Shown: one piece after another, positions 7,442 through 15,520 of the stretch | How positions within the stretch are numbered: position 1 is the first letter of the stretch | Layout: the number at the start of each line of letters is the position of its first letter | Translations under genes and position numbers: made by a program | The notes under the pieces: model-generated | Database searches by the model: none | Seen by the model: the letters and a program-made list of their open reading frames with translations, nothing else | Told to the model about the DNA's origin: nothing | Assembly (NCBI GenBank): GCA_017458185.1 | Contig: JAFTFY010000018.1 | Coordinates: forward strand, 62,001-126,000 | Reading direction: 5' to 3' | DNA from: Neisseriaceae bacterium | Lineage (GTDB): Bacteria; Pseudomonadota; Gammaproteobacteria; Burkholderiales; Neisseriaceae | Length of the DNA: 64,000 nt

Positions 7442-7894
7442 ATGAAAGAAAAACGGTTGCAAGTGTTTATTGACGGTGTCAATAACTACTTTACGCAAGT
7501 AAATAAATACGAAATTGATGTCGGCACGCCTTACTTGTGCGAAAACACCAATCCGCCTGCCTGCGATATTACAGGTGTGATTGGCATTACAGGCCCGATT
7601 ACAGGCTGTGTTTATTTCACCGCACCTGGCGATCTTTTGATTCATTTATTGCAAACGATTGAAGAACCTGACCAATCTTTGGATAACCAAATGGACTTGG
7701 TAGGCGAAGTGGCAAACACCATTTCAGGCAATGCACGCAGTGAATATGGTCCTGAATTTAACATTTCTGTGCCATTTATCATCAAAGGCATTCCAGACGA
7801 AATTCACTTGCCACGCGATTCCCGTTCTTTCGTCATTCCGATTGACTGGAAAGAACACACCGCTTATATCGTGATTTGCTTGCGTAAATCGTAA
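7442..7894 (+). CDS. cheX: CheX-family chemotaxis phosphatase
   Basis: This 150-residue protein matches CheX/CheC-type phosphatases, which dephosphorylate CheY. The catalytic pattern E-x2-N-x3-G appears as Glu89, Asn92 and Gly96 in DLVGEVANTISGNARSEYG. The beta-strand segment TGVIGITGPITGCVYF precedes it, as in CheX. The start has GGAG about 7 nt upstream. A strong terminator follows (7920-7956). It sits between the Ras-like GTPase and, after tadA, the SBP/kinase/regulator operon whose CheY-like protein is its likely substrate. Neisseriaceae lack flagella, so the output is probably pilus- or surface-related; that is inference. Confidence 0.85.
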   Translation: MKEKRLQVFIDGVNNYFTQVNKYEIDVGTPYLCENTNPPACDITGVIGITGPITGCVYFTAPGDLLIHLLQTIEEPDQSLDNQMDLVGEVANTISGNARSEYGPEFNISVPFIIKGIPDEIHLPRDSRSFVIPIDWKEHTAYIVICLRKS

Positions 7895-7919
7895 TACGCT
7901 TGGGTGTTTGAAGTTTATT

Positions 7920-7956
7920 CGCAGATAATGGTTTTGATGTAAAACCATTATCTGCG
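7920..7956 (+). terminator. Strong terminator after cheX
   Basis: CGCAGATAATGGTTTT and AAAACCATTATCTGCG form a perfect 16-bp stem with loop GATGT, followed by TTTGTGTTTT. It separates cheX from tadA. Confidence 0.9.
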
Positions 7957-7980
7957 TTTGTGTTTTCAGGCAGCCTTAAA

Positions 7981-8018
7981 GCAATTAGCAATTAGTAATG
8001 AGTAATTAGTAATGAGCA
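7981..8018. repeat. AATTAG/AATGAG short tandem repeats
   Basis: Degenerate units of AATTAGTAATGAG are repeated about four times directly before a DUS. The same words occur at 15080-15100, 45322-45358, 45485-45517 and 62893-62920, where they border hairpins. This is probably the tail of that repeat family. Confidence 0.6.
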
Positions 8019-8050
8019 ATTTCAGGCTGCCTGAAAACATTGGAAAAACA

Positions 8051-8755
8051 ATGAATTATTTATCCCCAAACATACAAAACGCCTTAAATCAATTAAATTT
8101 AACCACACCGCAGGATATTGCTGCCACTGGTGTGGTGAAAGTATTTTTATTGCTCAAAGAATTGGGTTTAACGCCGACCAAGTCAGTGTTGTGGCGTTTG
8201 GACGCTTTTGCTCGTGGCGTTTCTTTGGGAGAAATTGATGACGCACGCAAACAACAACTTTCAGGCTGCCTGAAAGCACACCTTCCTGTGGCGATTTTTC
8301 CGTCTGTTGCAAAAATGCAACACTTTATGAGCATCGCATTGACAGAAGCCCAAAAAGCGGCACAACAAGACGAAGTACCTGTGGGAGCGGTTGTGGTGTG
8401 TCAAGATAAAGTGATTGCCCAAGCCCATAATACAGCGGAAAAAGACGGCATTGCTTTTCATCATGCGGAACTTAATGCTTTAACGATAGCCGCAAAAGTT
8501 TGTGGAAAATCAAGGCTGTGCGATTGTGATATATATATTACGCTTGAACCGTGTTTAATGTGTGCAGGGGCAATACTACACGCACGCATTCGCCGCCTGA
8601 TTTTTGCGGCGTATGAACCCAAAACAGGGGTTGCAGGGAGTCTCGCTAATATTTTTGCAGATAAAAAATTTAATCATCATACGGCTGTTTTAAGCGGGGT
8701 GTGCGAAAAAGAAGCACAAAATATGTTAAAAGCGTTTTTTTCTGTCAGACGGTGA
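8051..8755 (+). CDS. tadA: tRNA adenosine(34) deaminase TadA with N-terminal TfoX C-terminal-like domain
   Basis: The C-terminal two thirds are a TadA deaminase, which makes inosine at the wobble position of tRNA-Arg. The zinc and catalytic motifs are HAE (His138-Glu140) and PCLMC. The first ~75 residues resemble the helical TfoX C-terminal domain (LSPNIQNALNQLNLTTPQD...). Neisseria TadA has a similar extension, as I recall. An upstream in-frame ATG at 8012 would add 13 residues read from a DUS; I chose 8051 because GGAAAAA lies just before it. An internal DUS encodes SGCLK. The gene sits between cheX and the SBP/kinase operon and is probably unrelated to them. Confidence 0.92.
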   Translation: MNYLSPNIQNALNQLNLTTPQDIAATGVVKVFLLLKELGLTPTKSVLWRLDAFARGVSLGEIDDARKQQLSGCLKAHLPVAIFPSVAKMQHFMSIALTEAQKAAQQDEVPVGAVVVCQDKVIAQAHNTAEKDGIAFHHAELNALTIAAKVCGKSRLCDCDIYITLEPCLMCAGAILHARIRRLIFAAYEPKTGVAGSLANIFADKKFNHHTAVLSGVCEKEAQNMLKAFFSVRR

Positions 8756-8855
8756 TATAATGTAAGGCATTTTCAGCAATTTACATAAGAAATTTCTTCA
8801 CAACGAAGAGAAGTACGCATCAAGACAGGAAATAAATATTTGTGGAAATTTCACT

Positions 8856-9749
8856 ATGAAACTGAAAACAAAACATTTCTTATTAGCAGGACTGTTGGCT
8901 TTGCCATTGTTTTTTACGGCGTGTTCGGATAATCAATATTCCGAAGCGATGCCTGACAATGTCGAAAATTTAATTCGTCCGAATAATTACACTTCGGACA
9001 AAGTCTATACCTTTATGGCAGAACCGTCCAAAATGCCTTTGACCGCACGCGATGAAGTGGGCAATAATTTAATTGGTTTTGAAGTGGATTTGCTTACCGA
9101 AATTGGCAAACGCGAAAACTTTGAAATCAAAACCCGCCCGCAAGCATTAAGTGGCTTGGTTAGGGCATTAGATGAGGGTTCGGCAGATATTATCGGCAGC
9201 GGCTTAACCGTTACCGATGATATGAAAAATCAAGTGGATTTCACACAATTTTATATGACAGTCGGCTATGTTTTATTGGTAAAAGAAGACGACAGTCAAA
9301 TCAATTCTATTCCCGATTTAGTGGGCAAACGCCTGTTGGTGCAAGAGGGGACAACCGCACAAGAAATTGCCAATGCTGCCTTAATTTTATTAGCCAACAA
9401 CAGCAATGCCAAAGTTGATGCCCATATACAAGTTTCCGAAGGCACGGTTGTGCCGTGGGAAACCACTTCTGTGCCTACGGTTTATTCAGGCATTCGTGCG
9501 TTAGCCACAGGCGAAGCGGACGCAATGCTATTGGATATGCCGCTTGCCTTGTATTATCAAAAACGCAAAGAATTGGGTTTAAAAGTTATTCCGTTAAAAC
9601 TCAAACGAGGGGAACAATACGCCTTTGCGGTTCGTAAAGGACGCAAAGAATTGCGACAAAAAATCAACAGCGGTTTAGGTAAAGTGCTTACAGACGGCAC
9701 TTATCGCAAACTATACCGCAAATGGTTCGATTCTGACCCCACTTGGTAA
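8856..9749 (+). CDS. Family 3 solute-binding lipoprotein, likely sensor for the adjacent kinase
   Basis: This 297-residue protein has a signal peptide ending in the lipobox FFTAC (Cys23). A family 3 extracellular solute-binding fold follows, with GFEVDLLTEIGKR near residue 75, the GSADIIGSGLTVTDD segment and GTYRKLYRKWF at the C-terminus. These usually bind amino acids for ABC importers, but no importer gene is present. Instead the histidine kinase starts 18 nt downstream. I infer that the lipoprotein presents ligand to the kinase's periplasmic domain. It may equally be a degenerate binding protein; the ligand cannot be read from sequence. Confidence 0.85.
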   Translation: MKLKTKHFLLAGLLALPLFFTACSDNQYSEAMPDNVENLIRPNNYTSDKVYTFMAEPSKMPLTARDEVGNNLIGFEVDLLTEIGKRENFEIKTRPQALSGLVRALDEGSADIIGSGLTVTDDMKNQVDFTQFYMTVGYVLLVKEDDSQINSIPDLVGKRLLVQEGTTAQEIANAALILLANNSNAKVDAHIQVSEGTVVPWETTSVPTVYSGIRALATGEADAMLLDMPLALYYQKRKELGLKVIPLKLKRGEQYAFAVRKGRKELRQKINSGLGKVLTDGTYRKLYRKWFDSDPTW

Positions 9750-9767
9750 TGATAGGAGTGCGGAAAA

Positions 9768-11948
9768 ATGGACATAAAACTACCTAAAATCTCCATGCGT
9801 GGCGGCGGTGAAAAGAAAACTTCCCCCAAAAAGACAGCCGTTCGCTCACCCAAAAAACAAGGCGAAGCCCGTTATCGTGGCTTGGTGATTTCCATTACCG
9901 TGTTTATTCTGTTGGTTGCAGGCGTGTTGGGTATGAATTTTTACCTATCGGGCGAAATGGCAAGAAATGCTGTGGCGATCAATGTGTCTTCTTCAATGCG
10001 TGATTCTATTCAAAACATCACACGCGATTTATTCAGCCTGCGTTTGGTGATTAACGAAGACCCACACGCACCGCATATTGAAGAAACAATCAAACGCTTG
10101 GAACAAAATGTTAAATTGTTTGAACAAAATTTGCATTCCTTTGCTTATGGCGGTCAAATTAAATCGGTTGATGGTGCCACAACCGAAGTAGAACCCTTAA
10201 CAGGCAAGGAATTAGAAGTGCTGTCTGCCGCACAACGCGAGTGGGGTACTTACGAACAAAAATTGCGTACTTACTTAATGTCGGCACGCGATATTAGCGT
10301 GAATACTTCCTTGTTAGACGCAGTAACCGAAGAAGCCCAAAATGCCAACAACACCATTTACACCGCAGTGAATGCTTTAACGGATCGCATTACCAACCGC
10401 ACCATACAACGCATGAAAATGATGAAAACCATTCAAATCGGCGGTGTGGCGGTGCTTTTGGCTTACTGGATTATCTTTATCTTCTTCTTTGCACGCCGTC
10501 TGCAAGTGTTTGATAGCGAAAGTAAAGACGCTCGCCGTGAAACCCGTGAAATTTTGCAAACCGTGAAAGACGGCTTGTTCTTGGTCGATAAAGATTTGAA
10601 AATCGGTTCGCAATATTCTGCTGCTTTGGAAAACATTATCGGACAACGCGGCGTGGGCGGCAAAGATTTAGGCACAGTGTTAGAAAGCATTGTGTCGCAA
10701 AAAGATGTGGAAACCACGCGTGGTTTTATTGCCCAGTTATTTAACAAACGCATTAAGCCCAAACTCATCACCGACTTAAATCCCTTGCACCGCATTTCGG
10801 TGGAAGTTGATGATATGAACGGCTTTAAGCAAGAACGCTTTTTGGATTTTCAATTTTCACGCGTGTATGAAGGGGACGACATTGCCCGCATTTTGGTTTC
10901 CGTCTCCGACATTACCGCTGCCGTGCGTTTGGAAGAACGCTTGGCGCAAGAACGCGAACAAAACGATTTGCAAATGGAAACACTCACTTCCGTTTTGAAT
11001 ATCGAACCCGATTTGGTGAGCAGTTTCTTATCTTCTGTGCGTCAATGTATGGACAGAATCAACGCCATTTTGAAAGCACAATCAGGACACGGTCAGGAAA
11101 TCCTTAAAGCCAAATTGCGTGATATTTATCGTGAAATTCACAGCATTAAAGGCGAATCGTCCGCATTAAGATTGAACAGTTTTGTGCTGTTAGCAACCGC
11201 TTTTGAAGATAAAATCGAAAGTATGCAAAAGCAGCCTGAATTGAATGGTAACGACTTTTTGCCTTTAACCGTGATGTTGGACGAATTGATTGCGGCATTC
11301 AAAGGCATTGAACAATTAGCCAAACGCGTAGGGGTTGTGGCAACTTCCAAACAAGACGGACGCAATCTGCCGCCCACGCACACCGAAAGCGGCTTGATGA
11401 AACGCTATTTTGACCAGTTTGCCCAAGACATTGCCCGCCGCAATAACAAAAAAGTAACGGTTGATTGTCGCGGTTTTGATGAAATTCAACTGCCGCAACA
11501 AACCGCCGCTTTTGTGAAAGAAATTGTTTTACAATTATTACGCAATTCCATTTATCACGGCATTGAAGACCCGATTGAACGGCAAACCGTAGGCAAACCC
11601 GAAACGGGCGTGGTAAAAATCTTATTAGAAAACGGCAAGAATAATCACATTATGCTTACCGTTGAAGATGACGGCACAGGTTTAGACGCAACGCGTATTC
11701 GTCAAAAAGCCGTAGAAAAAGGCTTATACACCGAAGAACAAGCCGAATTATTAAACAGCAAACAACTGTTGAGTTTGATTTTTGCGTCAGGCTTTTCCAC
11801 AGCCAAATCGGGCAATGAAGACGCAGGACGCGGCGTGGGTATGGGCATTGTCAAAGACCGTATTCAAAGTATGGGCGGCAGGCTAAAAACCGAATCGGAA
11901 AAAGGCAAATTCACCCGTTTTACGGCGAATATTCCCGTAGGTGAATAA
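9768..11948 (+). CDS. CheA-like hybrid histidine kinase with HPt domain
   Basis: This 726-residue membrane kinase has a basic N-terminus, TM1 at about 38-60, a helical periplasmic domain to about 217 and TM2 at about 218-242. A PAS-like domain (about 260-385) and a coiled linker follow. The HPt domain contains the phospho-acceptor His458 in EIHSIKGESSALRL. The HATPase domain has N-box NSIYHGIEDP near 590 and G-box GRGVGMGIV near 687. The N-box is CheA-like, but the protein stops after the ATPase and has no CheW-like P5 domain. It follows the binding lipoprotein by 18 nt and precedes the CheY-like gene by 12 nt. It probably phosphorylates that regulator. Confidence 0.9.
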   Translation: MDIKLPKISMRGGGEKKTSPKKTAVRSPKKQGEARYRGLVISITVFILLVAGVLGMNFYLSGEMARNAVAINVSSSMRDSIQNITRDLFSLRLVINEDPHAPHIEETIKRLEQNVKLFEQNLHSFAYGGQIKSVDGATTEVEPLTGKELEVLSAAQREWGTYEQKLRTYLMSARDISVNTSLLDAVTEEAQNANNTIYTAVNALTDRITNRTIQRMKMMKTIQIGGVAVLLAYWIIFIFFFARRLQVFDSESKDARRETREILQTVKDGLFLVDKDLKIGSQYSAALENIIGQRGVGGKDLGTVLESIVSQKDVETTRGFIAQLFNKRIKPKLITDLNPLHRISVEVDDMNGFKQERFLDFQFSRVYEGDDIARILVSVSDITAAVRLEERLAQEREQNDLQMETLTSVLNIEPDLVSSFLSSVRQCMDRINAILKAQSGHGQEILKAKLRDIYREIHSIKGESSALRLNSFVLLATAFEDKIESMQKQPELNGNDFLPLTVMLDELIAAFKGIEQLAKRVGVVATSKQDGRNLPPTHTESGLMKRYFDQFAQDIARRNNKKVTVDCRGFDEIQLPQQTAAFVKEIVLQLLRNSIYHGIEDPIERQTVGKPETGVVKILLENGKNNHIMLTVEDDGTGLDATRIRQKAVEKGLYTEEQAELLNSKQLLSLIFASGFSTAKSGNEDAGRGVGMGIVKDRIQSMGGRLKTESEKGKFTRFTANIPVGE

Positions 11949-11960
11949 TAGGGGGCAAAA

Positions 11961-12323
11961 ATGTTTAAATTGATGATTGTTGATGATTCAACCATTATTC
12001 GCAACCGCATTAAACGGGCGTATAACAACGCACAATTTGAATTAGTTGGCACGGCGAAAAATGGCGTTGAAGCGTTGGCGTTGTTTCAAAAACACCGTCC
12101 CGATGTGATTACTATGGACTTAACCATGGCAGAAATGGACGGTTTGGAATGTATTGCCCGCATTATGCAAATTGACCCAGACGCACAAATTTTAGTAATT
12201 TCCGCCATGTCCGACAAAGCCACTGGCATTCGTGCATTAGAACTCGGGGCACAAGGCTTTATCTGCAAACCTTTCACCGATGACCAGTTGGTCGAAGCCT
12301 TAAACGAGTTGGTGATGGATTGA
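11961..12323 (+). CDS. CheY-like single-domain response regulator
   Basis: This 120-residue protein is a lone receiver domain with no output domain. The acid pair is Asp8-Asp9, the phosphoryl site is Asp53 (ITMDLTM), the switch serine is at 82 (ISAMSD) and Lys104 lies in ICKPF. It is the last gene of the SBP-kinase-regulator operon, 12 nt after the kinase, and a DUS-built terminator follows. Being a single domain, it should act by binding a partner protein. Candidates are the pilus motors or the Ras-like GTPase encoded upstream, but neither is proven. CheX is its likely phosphatase. Confidence 0.92.
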   Translation: MFKLMIVDDSTIIRNRIKRAYNNAQFELVGTAKNGVEALALFQKHRPDVITMDLTMAEMDGLECIARIMQIDPDAQILVISAMSDKATGIRALELGAQGFICKPFTDDQLVEALNELVMD

Positions 12324-12343
12324 GTTGTTGAAAATAGTGAAAG

Positions 12344-12376
12344 AAAAAACCTTTCAGGCTGCCTGAAAGGTTTTTT
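12344..12376 (+). terminator. DUS-built terminator after the CheY-like gene
   Basis: AAAAAACCTTTCAGGC and GCCTGAAAGGTTTTTT form a 16-bp stem around a single central T. The DUS makes up the inner part and the A/T runs the outer part. Confidence 0.85.
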
Positions 12377-12437
12377 CAAAGGGGCGTAGGGTAGGCAATT
12401 TGTTGAAAATGCGGTTTTCATTTCAGGCAGCCGTTAT

Positions 12438-12512
12438 TCGTCATTGCAAGCCGTGCCGAAAGCACGGCGTGGCAATCACCACGCCTGACTTGGGTCAGGC
12501 TCGCAATGACGA
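12438..12512. repeat. REP-like palindromic element
   Basis: TCGTCATTGCAAGCC at the left and GGCTCGCAATGACGA at the right are inverted ends. Inside are the palindrome GTGCCGAAAGCAC, GTGGCAATC and a second hairpin CCTGACTTGGGTCAGG. Relatives are at 15219-15443, 49604-49858, 61441-61482 and 62396-62806. The words resemble a repeat seen in many bacteria. Confidence 0.75.
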
Positions 12513-12559
12513 CAAAGGTTTCAGGCTGCCTGAAACTTAAATATTAGGAAAATAAAACA

Positions 12560-13333
12560 ATGAGAACTTTACTTTCTTTCGATATTGAAACAGTTCCAGA
12601 CGCTCACGGTATTCGCGTGCTTTATGGGCTGCCTGAAAACTTGTCGGACACTGATACCGTTGAGTTTATGCAACAAAAACGCCGTGCCGATACAGGAGGC
12701 GACTTTATGCCTTTGCATTTGCAAAAAGTCGTGGCGATTTCTTGTTGTATGCGAAAAGGCGCAAGTAATGTTAAAGTTGCCACATTAGGCTCTCCAAACG
12801 ACACCGAAGACATTATTTTGACTAAATTTTTCGATATTATCGAACAGACCACACCGCAGTTAATCAGTTGGAATGGCGGCGGTTTCGATTTGCCTGTGCT
12901 GCATTATCGTGGGCTTATTCACGGCATTCGTGCTGCAAAATACTGGGCAATGGACGGCGATTTTAAATGGAATAATTATATTAGCCGCTATCATTTTCGC
13001 CATTGCGATTTAATGGATTTGTTAGCCTTGTATCAGCCTAAAAATAATGTTCCTTTGGACGATATGGCTAAATTGTGTGGCTTTCCTGGTAAGTTAGGAA
13101 TGGACGGCTCCAAAGTTTGGCAAGCCTATACGGAAGGTAAAATTGACGAAATTCGTGATTATTGCGAAACAGACGCTCTAAACACTTATTTAATGTACCT
13201 GCGTTTTGAGTTAATGCGTGGTGCGTTAGACGGCGATGAATACGCAAATGAAATCAACTTGGTAGAACAATTTTTGCGTAATAACAATGCCAAACAACAC
13301 TGGCGTGAATTTTTAACAGCGTGGGGCAAATAA
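12560..13333 (+). CDS. Predicted 3'-5' exonuclease (PolB-like, DEDDy)
   Basis: This 257-residue protein belongs to the stand-alone DEDD exonuclease family related to the proofreading domain of family B polymerases. Exo I is FDIETVP (Asp8, Glu10), Exo II lies in ISWNGGGFDLPVLH near residue 105 and the Exo III-type motif is YCETDALNTYL near 205. An in-frame DUS encodes GLPEN at about residues 23-27. The TsaC-family gene starts at the last base of its stop codon, so the two are translationally coupled. The substrate is not known for this family; DNA repair or turnover is the usual suggestion. Confidence 0.85.
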   Translation: MRTLLSFDIETVPDAHGIRVLYGLPENLSDTDTVEFMQQKRRADTGGDFMPLHLQKVVAISCCMRKGASNVKVATLGSPNDTEDIILTKFFDIIEQTTPQLISWNGGGFDLPVLHYRGLIHGIRAAKYWAMDGDFKWNNYISRYHFRHCDLMDLLALYQPKNNVPLDDMAKLCGFPGKLGMDGSKVWQAYTEGKIDEIRDYCETDALNTYLMYLRFELMRGALDGDEYANEINLVEQFLRNNNAKQHWREFLTAWGK

Positions 13334-13902
13334 TGCGGCGATTGTCTGGTACAAAATTATATGCCGTGCGTCATCACTTGAAAAAAGGCGGTGTGCTTGT
13401 TTATCCTACCGAAAGTTGTTTCGGCTTGGGCGGCTTGCCGTTTCATACCAAAGCCTTACGCCAAATTTTACGCTTAAAAAAACGCCCGATGAATAAAGGT
13501 ATGATTGTAGTCGGCGGCAAAATCGAACAATTACAAGCACTCACCCTTTTCAGGCAGCCTGAAAAATGGCAAGAATTAAAACAACAATGGCAAAAAACGC
13601 CCACTTCTTTTTTATTGCCTGCAAATAAAAACAAGGCGTTACCCACATTGCGTGGAGCAGGACGGCAAAATTTATGCGTACGCATACCGTGCCATTTGGG
13701 CGTGCAAAATTTATGCAACGATTTACACACCGCTTTGGTTTCCACTTCGGCAAACCGCTCCCACGCCAAACCCTGCCGCAATGAACAAGCAGCCAAACGC
13801 TTATTCGGCAAAAAAGTGATGACTATTTCAGGCAAAATCGGCAAATACAATAAGCCCAGTAAAATTATCGACTGGCAAAGCGGTGAAGTGGTGCGTGGGT
13901 AA
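13333..13902 (+). CDS. tsaC: Sua5/YciO/YrdC (TsaC) family protein
   Basis: This 189-residue protein is of the YrdC fold, which makes threonylcarbamoyl-AMP for the t6A37 modification of ANN-decoding tRNAs. Matching segments are GVLVYPTESCFGLGG near residue 19, LKKRPMNKGMIVV and the TALVSTSANRSHAKPC block. The start is ATG at 13333, overlapping the exonuclease stop (TAATG). A GTG at 13321 is in frame but would need deeper overlap. The length fits TsaC rather than the longer Sua5. A DUS encodes FRQPEKW around residue 73. Confidence 0.88.
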   Translation: MRRLSGTKLYAVRHHLKKGGVLVYPTESCFGLGGLPFHTKALRQILRLKKRPMNKGMIVVGGKIEQLQALTLFRQPEKWQELKQQWQKTPTSFLLPANKNKALPTLRGAGRQNLCVRIPCHLGVQNLCNDLHTALVSTSANRSHAKPCRNEQAAKRLFGKKVMTISGKIGKYNKPSKIIDWQSGEVVRG

Positions 13903-13959
13903 GACAGTTACCTTTCAGGCTGCCTGAAATCATTTTTGCGATGTGGCGTTATATTGAAT

Positions 13960-14000
13960 TCCCTGCACGGGAAGCGGCTGCCCCTGCACGGGAAGTGCTT
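13960..14000. repeat. Direct repeat CCCTGCACGGGAAG before hldD
   Basis: The 14-mer CCCTGCACGGGAAG occurs twice in tandem, 25 bp apart, followed by a DUS. Related phrases (ACTTTCCGTGCAAGGAAAT at 36003, ACTTTCCGTGCAGGGAAAT at 61333) also occur next to DUS copies, so this is a degenerate dispersed repeat. Confidence 0.5.
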
Positions 14001-14070
14001 TCAGGCTGCCTGAAAACAAAAAAAAGATTGTATAATGACCCATTCCCCATAATCTTAACAGGAGCAGATA

Positions 14071-15072
14071 ATGACTTACATTGTTACAGGTGCGGCTGGT
14101 TTTATCGGCAGCAATATAGTTAAAGCCCTAAACGAAAAAGGTATTCGTAAAATTATTGCAGTTGATGATTTAACAGACGGCACCAAAATTGCTAATTTGT
14201 CCGACTGCGATATTTTGGATTATTGGGACAAAAACGAATTTATGAACGCCATCATTTGCCAACATCAATTCTCTTTCAAAAACATTCACGCCGTATTTCA
14301 TGAAGGAGCGTGTTCGGACACAATGGAACACAACGGCGTTTTTATGATGAGCAATAATTACCGCTATACCCACGATTTATTTTTGTGGTGTCAAGAAAAT
14401 AAAATTCCTTTATTGTATGCGTCATCAGCGGCGGTTTATGGCGGCGGCTCGGTTTTTAAGGAAGAGCGGCAGTATGAAAAACCTTTAAATGTGTATGGCT
14501 ATTCTAAATTTCTGTTTGACCAAGTGCTACGCCGTTATATGAAAAAAGGCTTGAAATCTCAAACAGTTGGCTTTCGTTATTTTAATGTGTATGGCATAAA
14601 CGAACAACATAAAGGCAGAATGGCGTCCGTTGCCTTTCATCATTTTAATCAATATCAAAAAGACGGCTTTGTTACGCTGTTCGGCGAATATGACGGTTAC
14701 GCTCATGGCGAACAAAAACGCGATTTTGTGAGCGTGGAAGATGTGGTTAAAGTAAATTTGTACTTTTTAGAACACCCTGAAATCAGCGGCATATTTAATT
14801 TAGGCACGGGACACGCACAATCTTTTAACGATTTGGCAGTCGCCACAGTCAATGCCTGCCGTGCGGCAGAAAATAAACCGCCTTTATCTTTATCGGAATT
14901 AGTCGAGCAAAAAATTATTCGCTATATCGACTTTCCTGACGCACTCAAAGGCAAATACCAAAGTTTCACCCAAGCGGATTTAACGCAATTAAAAAATGCA
15001 GGTTATCAAGAAGCGTTTTTTAATGTGGAAGAAGGTGTATCGCGGTATATTCGAGAGTTGTTGAAGCGGTAA
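14071..15072 (+). CDS. hldD: ADP-L-glycero-D-manno-heptose 6-epimerase
   Basis: This 333-residue extended short-chain dehydrogenase makes the L,D-heptose used in the inner core of lipooligosaccharide. The NAD(P)-binding motif GAAGFIG is at residues 7-13 and the catalytic Y142-x3-K146 is in VYGYSKF. The substrate-loop segments [10 protein letters not shown] and [11 protein letters not shown] are characteristic of HldD/RfaD. The start has AGGAG 8 nt upstream. It lies alone between repeat-rich gaps, with other heptose genes not in the window. Confidence 0.96.
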   Translation: MTYIVTGAAGFIGSNIVKALNEKGIRKIIAVDDLTDGTKIANLSDCDILDYWDKNEFMNAIICQHQFSFKNIHAVFHEGACSDTMEHNGVFMMSNNYRYTHDLFLWCQENKIPLLYASSAAVYGGGSVFKEERQYEKPLNVYGYSKFLFDQVLRRYMKKGLKSQTVGFRYFNVYGINEQHKGRMASVAFHHFNQYQKDGFVTLFGEYDGYAHGEQKRDFVSVEDVVKVNLYFLEHPEISGIFNLGTGHAQSFNDLAVATVNACRAAENKPPLSLSELVEQKIIRYIDFPDALKGKYQSFTQADLTQLKNAGYQEAFFNVEEGVSRYIRELLKR

Positions 15073-15079
15073 GTGTTTG

Positions 15080-15140
15080 ACAATGAGCAATGAGTAATGG
15101 TTATGTCCTGCCTTATGGCAGGACAAATTTTTTTAGATAT
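15080..15140 (+). repeat. Swapped-hairpin repeat, copy a
   Basis: The words CAATGAGCAATGAGTAATGG and TTATG precede the hairpin GTCCTGCC-TTAT-GGCAGGAC (15105-15124), then AAATTTTTTTAGATA. The flanks match the element at 45328-45404, but the stem sequence is different. Confidence 0.6.
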
Positions 15141-15218
15141 AGTTAAACAACTTCAAAATACAAAAAATAAAAACAACTAACTATGCGTAAATATTTTACA
15201 ATTTTAATTTAATCCTGC

Positions 15219-15443
15219 GTGTCATTACGAGCCAAGCCGAAAGGCTTGGCGTGGTAATCCAGTGAAAAAATCGTAGATTTTTTTACCAACGCCGCTTATC
15301 GTTGTAACGACAAGGTTCGTAAGCAATTTAAGGCTACCTGAAATGATAACAGATAAGTCCGTTACAACGCTTATCAGCGTTGATGAATTGCTATGCAATT
15401 CATTGGATTGCCACGCCGTCTTTCAGACGGCTCGCAATGACAC
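15219..15443. repeat. REP-type composite inverted repeat
   Basis: This gap between hldD and uvrB has no gene. The ends GTGTCATTACGAGCC and GGCTCGCAATGACAC are inverted. Inside are the palindromes AAGCCGAAAGGCTT, AAAAAATC-GTA-GATTTTTT and GAATTG-CTATG-CAATTC, and an inverted pair CGTTGTAACGAC/GTCCGTTACAACG. A degenerate DUS lies in the middle. It is probably a non-autonomous element. Confidence 0.65.
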
Positions 15444-15520
15444 GGTTTAAATTCAGACAGCCTGAAATCATTGTGTCCATTACGGTAGGCGGAAAGTCCA
15501 GCCTACAAGCAAGCCTACGA

